Shown here: positions 32,112 to 42,112 of the stretch, piece after piece | How the letters are laid out: the number at the start of each line of letters is the position of its first letter | How positions within the stretch are numbered: position 1 is the first letter of the stretch | From: Inonotus obliquus | Taxonomy: Eukaryota; Basidiomycota; Agaricomycetes; Hymenochaetales; Hymenochaetaceae | Length of the DNA: 64,000 nt | Assembly: GCA_032164295.1 (NCBI GenBank) | Contig: JAJHTX010000006.1 | Span: 2,852,001 to 2,916,000 of the forward strand | Reading direction: 5' to 3' | The notes under the pieces: generated by a model | Told to the model about the DNA's origin: nothing | Seen by the model: the letters and a program-made list of their open reading frames with translations, nothing else | Database searches by the model: none | Position numbers and translations under genes: made by a program

Positions 32112-32930
32112 AGGGGGCATGTAGTGTAGTGAATACTATCACAGCTGCTGAAAGGTTACACACACCTTAGGTAAGCAGGGGGAGACCATGTGATCGAACC
32201 CTCTCATCCATGAAGCTCCAAGAATTGTTTAACAATTACCCACAAGGGTCCCAAAGTGGATAGGAGATTATAAATGAGGGAAAAGATAAGCAAAAACCAA
32301 CCGACACCAAGAGGTGAGAGGTCACCCTCTGCCTAGTTAGGCTTAAGTGGCTTCGGGCCATACTGCTAGGTGGTTAGTCCCTGTAGGGGGTAAGGCAGGT
32401 ACTGGTGTATTATGCGGATCTGTGCTATATGGCAATTACGAAGCAGGTGCACCGGAACGGGAAAGGCAAAAAGTACTGAAAAGGTCTTGATTTTCAACAA
32501 GAAATTTCAGAAATTGGAGCTTGGACCGTAGCGTGCTGGGCTAGAATCCCAACTCGCCTTGAGAGGACTTATCACCTGTCGGTCGGCGAGGCATTAAACA
32601 GCCCGGTTGGCTTAAGTTGATTCCATAATGCCGGGAACTGGGTCACCTAAGCCTTTATACGGTAATCCCCTCGCAAGGGCGGAATGCAATTGTGATCTAA
32701 GCCTACAGTTTATAATTTCTAAATATGTTTCTGTTACCCCTTCTAATTCCCCCACATCCTCAGCGTCGCACCCTTTAGTCCTTTCTTTAGAGCACCATAC
32801 TACTACCTTTTTCTCTGCTTTTCTTACTTCACCACTTATAGAGTTCCCACCACCATGTAGATTTTGTCTGCCGCGCACTTGTAACTAGAATTACTGACGC
32901 ACGTAATAAATACATTTAAAAAAAAAAAAA
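32112..32930 (+). repeat. Poly(A) retroposon, SINE-like or truncated LINE, 819 bases
   Basis: An 11-base direct repeat CCGTAGTTAGC flanks it (32101-32111 and 32931-32941). The 3' end has AATAAA then a 12-13 base A run (to 32930). The 5' end has possible RNA polymerase III boxes: GTAGTGTAGTG near 32121 (A-box-like) and TGATCGAACCC near 32192 (B-box-like). That suggests a tRNA-derived head, but 819 bases is long for a SINE. An 86-codon plus ORF at 32628-32888 has no recognised domain. Confidence 0.75.
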
Positions 32931-33779
32931 CCGTAGTTAGCTCATAAATCCAAAAGGAGAAATTAGAAAGAAAGATCAAAACAAAGAAAAGTCTGAAGAA
33001 AAATGTAACAAGGAAAGTGAATATTGCAGCGCCATCAGGGGGACAACAAGAAAGGGTTAAGGAGGACACAAGATACCAATGAAAGTGTAGCATATAGTAC
33101 CCCTGGATGAAAAGTTCTCAGAATAAGAGATTTGAACCTCTGCCAATTGATACCGATGCGTTCCTGGTAGTACCGGACCTGAAAACCTCAACGGATACTG
33201 ACCCTGAGCTTTCCCAAAGAACCGGCATGCATAGTCCAACCATCAGGAATGAATACCAGAGAGGGAGACGTCTGATCTATGTCATGAGAGCATGTCGAAT
33301 TGTCAATTTGTCTTGGTACCGGGTTTCTCGGCACTTGGCACTCTCGGTACTGGGTTTCTTGGCGCTTGGTACCAGTACCCTTGGCGTTCGGTACTTTGAG
33401 AAATAGGACCGACAGTTTCTCTAGGTGTGCTGGTAGATACTGGAAGGTGTAGATGGGACCGTACCGTAGCATGGGGTAAGTGTAGAATGGGATACCGGGC
33501 GCGATATCGAGCTCAGCCGCACGTGGTTCTCTTCAATGCACACATCACATTTCTGAGACATTTTTACACCATTGGAAGTGCATTTTTGAGTATATTTTTT
33601 ATGTATTTATATCAGAGTTTTACATGCAGTATTGATAGAGAAAATGGCTGATTAGTCTGTTTTCAACCTCTAAAGATATAATGTACGTCAAAAAAAAAGC
33701 ACGTGAGGGCCTAACTGCAAATGTTTTCATAAACAGCTGTAACATTAGATATTCAAAAAAGATGATTTGAAATAAGAAG

Positions 33780-35500
33780 CTATCAGGACTCATAGTTGAG
33801 GATCCAAAGGATAACTTCAAATGTTCTGCATGCACGCATGCCAAATTTAGACATACACCTATCTCAAAGGTCAGACTTTAGGATGAACCTGTACATACCT
33901 TTGGAGAAGAAATTCACTTGGATGTTTGGAGACCTGCATCTATATACACTATTGAAAATGGAAAATATGTACTTGCAATCATTAATGATACTGCTCACTA
34001 GCTTGACATGCTACTCATAGTTACAAAAGGAGAATTATTTGCAAAATACATTACTTTTGAAATATGTCAACAGTTGCAACATGGAGTCAAAATAAAGAGT
34101 GTACACTCTAATTGAGAGGTCAGACAACTTTAAAACTCACCTTAAGTGTTAAGAAATTATACAATAGTTTACCGTCCAAAATACTCTTGTACATAATAGT
34201 ATAGCTAAATAAGTCTATCTTACTATATTTAATGACATTTAAACTATCCTACTTGTGTCAGATCTATCCGAGTGGTTATGAGGATATGCACTGGACTATA
34301 TTGTCCATGTCTACAATCATACATGAGTGGGGTCATTGGGTTTACATTATAACTATAGCAAATTCAAAACTTAAACTGCATGCAGTCGAAGAACACTGGC
34401 TTAGATTTGATCTAAAATCGAATGATCATTGAATATACTAATTAAATAAAAAGAAGATATTGACAAAAGAAATGTCAACTTCTCCAAGACTGAGCTCAGA
34501 CTTATTGAGAGAGTATGAAGACAAAAACAATAGACCAATTTTTAACCAACTTAAACTTGCTATATCCAAATAATCATTGTCATCTACTCAAAGTGAATAT
34601 GAAGCCAAGTGTCAGTGTATATGGTCCCCATCTCTCTCTAGAGGAAGGAGAAATATGTGAAAAAGTCTATAAACCTGTTAATTCAAATATAGTCGCTAGG
34701 AAGTGTAAGTGAATACCTATATGGAAGATTTGTGAAGCAAGCAATGCATACTCAGACATACCTATTGTTCAAGCTATAAGCAAAATAAATAACTATAAAA
34801 CTACAATGGTAGCTTAATTTGAGTTGAAGGATTCAGTAACATTGTCAGAAGGTTAAAGAAGTAGAAACTGATTGAACTGCTATATGACAATCGAAGAAGA
34901 AATCAGATATCTTCAAGCTAGAGATTCCTGGTTGATTGTTGGTTACTCTAACAATATAAATATCATTAGGAACAAGTGAGTTTATATGATTAAATAAGAT
35001 ACGTATGGAAATCCAACTAGTTATAGGGCAAGACTGGTTGTGCAAGAGTTCATCTAAGTTGATGGAGTTGATTACTTCTCAGATCATACCTATGCATCAG
35101 TAAACAATTCAGCAGCTATGCATATGATCCTATCTGATATGACTAGGAAGTTTATCAACTCAATGTCAAATCTGTATACCTATATGGAAAATTGGGCAAT
35201 AACAAACAAATCTATATACAATCACCTTCTAATATTATAATGGATAGAATAATCATAAGATACTCAAGTTGAAAGTCACATTATACAGTCTTAAACAAGC
35301 TGGATGTCAATGGTACAATCTGTTGTATACTACTCTTTAAGAGATAGAATTTACTTGTTAAAGAAAAGCCATGCTGCTTCTGCTGATAATATTCAAATAG
35401 TTGCTTCAAAATCATTAAGCATGGTTGTAACCAAGAAGTGCATTGTCAAGAAACTCAAATTATCGATTCTGAGCTAATAAACTGGTTATTAGAAACATAC
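33780..35500 (+). pseudogene. Heavily decayed Ty1/Copia integrase-RT remnant
   Basis: Plus-strand reading gives short recognisable islands with many stops: CSACTHAKFRHTPI (end of the integrase zinc region, 33830), EIHLDVWRPASIYTIENGKY (integrase core strand, 33910), GVKIKSVHSN (second Asp region, 34090), then RT-like pieces near 34900-35200 (VNNSAAMHMIL and a YLYGKLG motif). The AT-rich composition and scattered stops make it much older than the Copia at 36266-40905. No ends were found. Confidence 0.7.
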
Positions 35501-35550
35501 ATTACTTGCAACTGGACAAATTACATCATTGCTCTCTCTCAAAAGGCCTA

Positions 35551-35911
35551 TATGTAAATGAATTTATTATGCACATCAGTAATTCTAGTTACAGGTGCAC
35601 GGTAGGCATAGCTACATAGTGCTGGAAACTCCAGGAGTAGTATAGGAATAAACACAAAGAATATAATAATAGTATAGTGTCTCTGAATGCACATATTTAG
35701 AGAGATTATATGGTGGAGTGAGTTTGTTTCAAGTGCGCATAACAATTAAATTCATCATTATGGATTTGGGGTACTCTCAGAAGCTGCAAGGGGGAACAAC
35801 ATAACATGTTCTGTATGTAACAGCAGGGGAATAGCTGAAAATACTGTAGTATTGAACTAGCCATTTCAGCAGAAGGGCAGAGGTTTGACCACTTAACCAT
35901 CTGGCCCCTCC
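35551..35911 (-). repeat. tRNA-derived SINE candidate, 361 bases
   Basis: This is flanked by an 11-base direct repeat CAAAAGGCCTA at 35540-35550 and 35912-35922. On the minus strand it begins with a tRNA-like head: an A-box-like GATGGTTAAGTGG about 12 bases in, and a weak B-box-like AGTTCAATACTAC about 35 bases on. The body is non-coding. It sits inside the decayed Copia region. No clear poly(A) tail is visible. Confidence 0.65.
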
Positions 35912-35951
35912 CAAAAGGCCTACATTTAGCAGATACTTGATTTTTATAGTT

Positions 35952-36265
35952 TTATCTGTCCACTAAGCCATCTGCCTTTCTCTTCAGCTTGAACATCCAT
36001 CTGCAGCCAATTGATTTTCTGCCAGCGGAAAGCCTCATGGACTGAAATATGTTGTTCTTAATAAGACTGACAAACTCCTGCATTATAGCTTCTTCCCAGA
36101 GATGTACATCAGATCTGCCTTTGATGTCCTTCCATTGGTATAGCTTGGATCTATATTGTTGTCTGGCTTGTGCAGAGAACACTTGCTGAAATCTGTTGGT
36201 TGATTGGAAGACATAATCAAAGACATTCTCAAATGGAATGTACATATCCTTCAGGCTTGCATTAG
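35952..36265 (-). pseudogene. Inverted Copia RT fragment
   Basis: The minus strand encodes DMYIPFENVFDYVFQSTNRF, then YQWKDIKGRSDVHLWEEA and GRKSIGCRWMFKLKRKADG. This is the same protein segment found at about 39110-39440 in the neighbouring plus-strand Copia, including the start of the RT domain. It abuts the LTR-like sequence at 36266 head to head, so a rearrangement or a nested insertion joined them. Confidence 0.75.
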
Positions 36266-36340
36266 TGTTGAATTGTGATCCTAACACATTCTCCATATTT
36301 ATTAACACATAGGCACACTTGTGCATCTTATGATTATTTG

Positions 36341-37027
36341 TGTTTCAATTTCACTGTTGCTTCTAGGTGGGAATCAGTTCACACCAAGTTATGAGTTTAT
36401 TGGATCACTTCTGGCTTCTGGAGATCACTTCTAGGCTTCTTTGGCGCATTTTTGAGACATTTTGAAGCTTCCTGACGCTTCCCAAGGTCTCTGTTACGCT
36501 GGGAATAGTTTCCGGCCCCTCCAGACGTCTCTGCAGCTTCCCAAGCCCTTATCAGCCTTAAATCTCCGAATTGCGATATCTCCACATCCAGCTATCCGAT
36601 CCCACTCAAATTTCGCACACATACTTGCTCCGTAGCCATCTACTGTCGTGCAAAAGCGCATCCCGATCGGTCTCTATTTCGTCGAGTTACAGCGATTTTT
36701 GCGTTCTGTACTGTTCAGCCCCTATTGCAGCTGCACACATTTTCACCTATTGTGGCTGAACTGCTGATCTGATTGACAGTCCACTTGGTACAATCCTACA
36801 GACTCTGAAGCTTGCCTGCCTGGCCTTAGTTTGCTGGTGCCTAGAGCCTCTCTGAGTCAGCAGTGCCTGCAGAAACTTAGCAGTCCAACAGACCAGCACT
36901 GTATCTGAATAAGTGCCCAATCTATCCCTACTTCGATTTTGCTCATATCTCACCTCCCTCTATCCGATCACGTGCCTGCTTTGTACACGAGCTCTTGCAC
37001 ACGTCAATTACCTCCTTACCAAGCACC
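36341..37027 (+). other. Copia 5' leader region
   Basis: Lies between the truncated 5' LTR and the gag ATG at 37028. Less AT-rich than its surroundings, with no open frame of note. A CACACCAAGTTATGAG stretch near 36382 could be the primer-binding vicinity, but no match is certain. Confidence 0.35.
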
Positions 37028-40000
37028 ATGTCCAACCCTGCAGGTGCTGACTCACAATCAGCATTTGCAAAGCTGGATACATCCAACTATGCAACTAGGA
37101 AGTTTGACATGCAGGCCCTCCTGCAGACCAAGATGCTATGGTGGCTTGTCAGTGGTCAACAGAAGCAACCTGATGAGGAGCAGAAGCCTGAACTAGTCAC
37201 GTGGCAGGTGAAGGCTGAGTGTGCAGCTGGTCTCATCTATCAGAACATAGACCAGAGCATGCAGATCCTTATTAGAGAGAACATTTCAGACTCTGTCATG
37301 ATGTGAAGTGCACTCAAGAAGCTGCATGAGCAGGACAATCCCACTGCACGCTTTCTGGCCCACCACTCCTTCCTGTCCATTCAGAAAAAAGAGAATGAGT
37401 CACTCAAGCAGCTCATCTCCAGAGCTGAAAGGACATTGCATGATGTCAGGAACACTCGCAAAGCAGACCTTACTTTAGAGAAGTTTGAGGAAGAGCTTGC
37501 ATGTGCTGTTCTGTGTCATTTTCTGCCTGAGTAGTTCTCTTCCTTCAGATCTGCTGTTCTTCTCAAGCCTGACTTTGGCTGGGAGGCACTTAAGTCATCC
37601 TTCATCCTTGAAGATGACAACAGGAGAGGTGTAGAACTACAGGCTGTTGCAATGCACATCTCTACCTCAGCTCAGAAACACTCTAAGGATATTACTTGTG
37701 AGTTCTGTGGCATTAAAGGACAACGTTGCTCAGGAGAAAGACTCTGATGCTGCTTAATCTGCTAAATTTGCTGGCAATGCAAGTACTCAAGACTACACCA
37801 ATCCCCACTCACCACTAATCTCTGATGCTAGATCTGACTGGATTGTTGACACAGGTGCCACTTGCCACATGACACCACACAGACACTGGTTCCACCACTA
37901 TGAACCAAAGCACATTCCAGTCAGACTTGCAAACAACTACATTATTTATTCAGTTGGTATGGGGACAGTGTGCTTCCAACCTTCACTAGGTGAAAATCCT
38001 GGACTGTTGCTGAATTTCATCATATACTCCATGTTCCAGATCTTAGAAACAACCTCCTCTCAGTCTTGTACTTAACTAGAACCAAATCCTATGTTGTCAC
38101 CATTCTCCACAATCAGATCCTCTTCAAACAACACAACACACTCCTCTTCACTGCAACCATTGCTTCCAACAATGCTGCAGCACTCAATGGGCATGTTGTG
38201 CCAATGTGTGCATACTCTGCATTCACAAGTACTTGTCCACTTGACTTTACCCTGTGGCACAGGAGGCTTGCACATCTCAACCACAGTGATGTGAAGCTGT
38301 TGCACAAGGAGCAGATGGTGAAGGGAATGGTGATCAAGTCCACAACTGCTCCAGATCACATCTGTGAGCCATGCATTGCAGGCAAGCAGCACAGGGCCAA
38401 TGTCTCCAGACTTGCATCTTATAGAGCAATTGCTCCACTTCAACTGGTCCACTCTGACCTCCATAGTCCACTCTCTGTCCAGTCCAGACACAGTTACAAG
38501 TACTGGATTACCTTCATTGATGAATCCAGTCGCTTCTGGACTGTCCTTCCACTCAGGAAGAAGAGTGATGCATTTGCTACATTCAAGCAGTTCAAGGCAT
38601 TTGCTGAGAATCAGCTTGGTGCAAAGTTCAAAGCTGCTAGAGATGACAAGGGAGGAGAGTACATGTCTACAGAGTGGTAGCAGTTCTGCCAGAGAGCAGA
38701 CATTCACAGGCAGTACAGCACACTCAACAGCCTCACAATGCAGCTGCATCATATTTCCACACAGAGTCATTCACAGTCCAATTTACCATCATCTGAGAAG
38801 AGAGCCAGAACTGCTTCTCAGTCCAAACCTTGGCCAGGCTCTAACTGGAGACCCAAACCAAGACCATTCACAGGTGGTTGGGATAGGTACACCAATCCTC
38901 TCATGCACTATCCTGGGAGGAGACTGCCTAGACCATCTGTGCCAGTTACACAGCCAGTGCCAAATTCAGAGCCAGAGCCTGGGGTGGTGCATCAGTCAGA
39001 TAAAGATGTGCACATGGACAGTGATTCTTCTGATGAACTGGATGTGATGTCTGAGTAGGAGATGCAGCCTGAAGCACCCATATTCTCTGCCCTAATGGAC
39101 TTTGGAGCCAATGCGGGCCTGGAGGATGTGTACATTCCATTAGAGGATGCCTTTGACTATGTCTTCCAATCCACCAACAAGTTTGAGCAAGTGTTCTCTA
39201 CACAAGCCAGACAGCAGTATGGATCTGAGCCATATCAGTGGAAGGACATCAAGAGCAGACCTGATGCACATCTCTGGGAAGAAGCTGCAATGCAGGAGTT
39301 TGTCAATCTCATTGAGATCTCATTGAGAATGGCACATTTCAGCCTGTGAGGCTTCCTGCTGGCAGAAAGCCAATTGGCTGCAGATGGGTGTTCAAGCTGA
39401 AGAGAAAGGCATCTGAGATGGCTCAGTGGACAGATATAAGGCCAGACTGGTTGCAAAGGGCTACTCTCAGTATTCTGGATTGGAGTTCTCTCAAGTGTTT
39501 GCCCCTACAGCCAAGTGGGCAACATTGAGAGCCATCCTTGCACTTGCTGCACTTGAGGATCTGGAGCTCTACAGTGTGGACATCTCCACTGCCTTTCTCA
39601 ATGGTGACATGGAGCATGATGTGTACATGCAGCAGTCTGAGAGGTTTGAAGAGTACTTTCCCATGTCTACAGGAAGGAGGATGCCAGAATTATCATTGCT
39701 GTCTATGTTGATGACATGACCATTGCTGCAAAGTCAAAACAGCAGTACCAGTTTGTGAGAGATGAGCTGGCCAAGCACTTCAAACTGCATGATCTGGGTC
39801 CTACATCCTTCCTACTTGGTGTGCACATTAAGAGAGACAGAAGCAAGTATTCCTTATCCCTCTCACAGAGACAGTACATTGTGGATGTGTTTGAGAGATT
39901 TGGGATGTCTGACTGCAGTCCTGTGAAGACCCTCATTGATGAGCATCATAAGCTCAGCAAGGCAATGGCTCCTCAGACAGAGCAGGAGACAGCCTACATA

Positions 40001-40644
40001 CAGACTGTGCCATATAAGCAACTGGTTGGTGCACTCATGTATCTGCTGTGGGGGTTCTGGCAAGATTCTCCTCCAATCCTGGTATTGCACACTGGAAGGC
40101 TGCAAAGCACCTGTGCAGATATCTGCAAGAGACAAAGGACTTCAAGCTCACCTGTACTCCAGATCCCTCTTCCTCTGAGCTGTTCACCACTTACTGTGAT
40201 GCAGACCATGGTGGCAATCAGAACAACAAGAGATCCACTAGTGGGATGGTGATCAAGATGGGAACTGGTGCAATCAGCTGGGCTAGCAAGTTACAGCCCT
40301 TTGTAACTCTGTCCACTACTGAAGCAGAATACATTGCTGCAGTCAGTGCAGGTCAGGAGATCATGTGGCTAAGGAATCTGTTCATAGAGTTTGGTTATAG
40401 CTTTGATGCACCCTCCTTCTTGAAGATAGATAACCAGTCTGCCCTGTCTGTTGCCCAGAATCCAGAGCACCATGGAAGGATGAAGCATCTGGATCTGAGG
40501 TTCTATTGGCTTAGAGATGGTGAGAATGTCTACAGGTATAGTCTTAGTGGGCATATAGTCTACTTTGACATGACCAGCCTTAACAACAAGGCCTTAGGAT
40601 GTGTCGAGGTGCAGCAGATGGTTGGACTTCTTGGACTTTCATAG
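37028..40644 (+). pseudogene. Copia gag-pol (gag, protease, integrase, RT, RNase H), broken
   Basis: Gag starts at ATG 37028 (MSNPAGADSQSAFAKLD) with helical gag sequence to about 37730. Protease active site WIVDTGATCHMT is at about 37840. GAG-pre-integrase LWHRRLAHLNHSDVKLL (38250) and CEPCIAGKQHR precede integrase HSDLHSPLSV with WITFIDESSRFW (38500). RT begins GCRWVFKLKRK (39380), with YKARLVAKGYSQ and SVDISTAFLNGD (39575), and YVDDMTIA (39705) in another frame after a deletion near 39655. RNase H has YCDADHGG and STTEAEYIA (40320), ending TAG 40642. Stops (TGA 37303, TAG 37532, TAG 38678, TAG 39056) and frameshifts break the frame. The second catalytic integrase Asp and Glu region is disrupted by a large deletion near 38680. 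Confidence 0.85.
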
Positions 40645-40660
40645 TTGAGAGATATGTCAG

Positions 40661-40672
40661 ATCAGGGGGGAG
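40661..40672 (+). other. Copia polypurine tract
   Basis: Sequence ATCAGGGGGGAG directly precedes the 3' LTR, as expected for plus-strand priming. Confidence 0.7.
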
Positions 40673-40905
40673 TGTTGAAATTGTGATCCTAATGCATTCT
40701 TCTTACTTATTAACACATATACACACTTGTGCATCTTAAGGTTATTTGTGTTTTATTTTGTTTCTCCTTTATTTCTATATTGTGATGACTTTTAGTCACA
40801 TTCTGATTATAATCTACACTCAAAGCGGCTGCAGTGAATGACACTCTCTACATCTTGTGCTCATCCACTGCATACAGTGTGTTTAGGTTGCTGCTGCTCA
40901 CAACA
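40673..40905 (+). repeat. Copia 3' LTR
   Basis: Begins TGTTGAAATTGTGATCC and ends CTCACAACA, giving a TGTTG/CAACA inverted terminus, 233 bases. The first 75 bases match 36266-36340. Confidence 0.8.
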
Positions 40906-40933
40906 GGCTTGCTACGTTTATGAGGTGTAGTGT

Positions 40934-41735
40934 TGTCATGCTGGAAGGGTATTGGCTGTTGAACAACCAAGTACACTCCCACTGAGTCAACTGGTCTATT
41001 TGTCTAGGCAGGTAGTCTTCCCAGTTGTTCGTTGAAGCTATAGGCAACTTGTTGGAAGGTTAAGGGACTTAAGTTTAAGTAGAGATGTATAGTGAGTGAG
41101 AGATGAGTCTTTATCCAATTCTCTTGAATGCAAGTGATAGGTCACAGTAAGTGAGGAGCAATAAATTGTCCATACTGAGATAGTTAACAGCAAGCTATGT
41201 GAGATAGATGTCAATGTCTAGAGAGACACACATACTTAAAGTCTTGAGATACTAGATATCGACTTTAAGAGGGGTTTATCACCAATGTCCAATTGGAACA
41301 GAGGTAATACAATATCTTTGACTAGTACCAAACTAGTTTTTACTTAAGCAATGCAGTTACCCAGTCTTCTCTGAGCTGTGGTCAACTGTATGCAACGAAA
41401 CCTTGACTTGAAATAGTGTGACAACAAGTCACAGAGTGATGTGAGCTTGTCTTGTTCTTAGATTGCTGGAGCTATAAGTTATTGCTCCTCTGGGGGGCTA
41501 TATGCTGGTCCTTATATACTAATTCCAAGACTATTTTACATAATCTACAGCATAAGCTAAAAATAAATCTGCATCAACCACAGGATTAAACTTTGATGTC
41601 TCCCTCTAAAGCCGTGCATCAAATGTTCTAGATAGAGTAATATACATCAATGCATCATTTGATACATGATATGTATCAATGAGTTATTTGATAAATGATA
41701 CAACATCAATGATTTACTTGATGAATGATGTGCGT
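40934..41735. repeat. Degenerate Gypsy-1-type solo LTR, first part
   Basis: Starts TGTCATGCTGGAAGGGTATTG, a mutated form of the Gypsy-1 LTR start. It runs to the tandem-repeat region and is cut at TA by the mariner element; it resumes at 48895. Preceding bases GTGT and following bases GTGC (49703) fit a decayed 4-base duplication. Confidence 0.82.
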
Positions 41736-42112
41736 TACAGTGATTGTAGAAAACCTTGTCTGAGAGGTGCTTTTTCTTTTTTTGGTGTGTCTGATTAAAA
41801 AGGAAAATCTGGACGAAGGTAGTAGCCCCTATCCCTGGGGTGTGATCAGCGTGTGTCCACCACATGACCAAGGGTACAGCCTAGTACAGCTGATGGGTAA
41901 GTCACGTGAATTATGTAACAATCAAATTCCCTTATCGAGTGAAGATTTTCTTCGATTTTTTACATATATGGCAAGGTTTGATGATTAGTCATGCATGTGA
42001 CTTACCCATCAGCTGTACTAGGCTGTATCTGTTTGCGTAACATCTCCTCTCAGTCCTTCCCCTCCCTCCTTCCCTCCTCTTTCAGTTGTTTCATGTGTTC
42101 TCAAATTCTACG

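Larger units (their letters stand above)
30893..33537. mobile_element. GGTACCG-rich insertion in the right arm of copy 1 (unclassified)
   Basis: The right arm is colinear with copy 2 up to about 30893 and resumes at about 33538, so 2.6 kb is inserted. The insert has many degenerate GGTCGGTAC words at 30915-31360 and their reverse complement near 33150-33480, an imperfect inverted arrangement. It contains a TA-flanked MITE (31614-32096) and a poly(A) retroposon (32112-32930). No coding domain is recognised, and the exact ends and target duplication are not resolved. Confidence 0.55.
99..33739. mobile_element. Composite mariner/IS630-bracketed element, copy 1 (interrupted)
   Basis: This is the older of two copies of the same element. 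The order matches copy 2 (53390-63010): a left arm with a + strand transposase, a - strand cargo gene, a + strand cargo gene, and a right arm with a - strand transposase. Its right end is CAGCTG at 33734-33739 followed by TA, the same terminus as copy 2. The outermost left arm is absent from the window. Four insertions swell it from about 9.6 kb: Gypsy-1 at 4012-18043, Gypsy-2 at 20289-27268, a foldback MITE at 27387-28467 and a GGTACCG-rich insert at about 30893-33537. Removing these leaves sequence colinear with copy 2. Coding parts carry many transitions relative to copy 2. Whether the unit moves as one or arose by inverted duplication is inference, but two colinear copies support movement as a unit. 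Confidence 0.85.
36266..40905 (+). mobile_element. Ty1/Copia retrotransposon
   Basis: A 5' LTR remnant starts TGTTGAATTGTGATCC at 36266 (similarity to the 3' LTR lasts about 75 bases) and a 3' LTR is at 40673-40905. The coding order gag, protease, integrase, RT, RNase H on + is diagnostic of Copia. A purine tract CAGGGGGGAG precedes the 3' LTR. No target duplication was found and the 5' side abuts an inverted Copia fragment, so the 5' end is probably rearranged. Confidence 0.85.

Noticed and set aside
38072..38770. 232-codon minus-strand frame opposite Copia integrase
   Set aside because: Shadow of the plus-strand integrase, whose motifs (LWHRRLAH, WITFIDESSRFW) are unmistakable.
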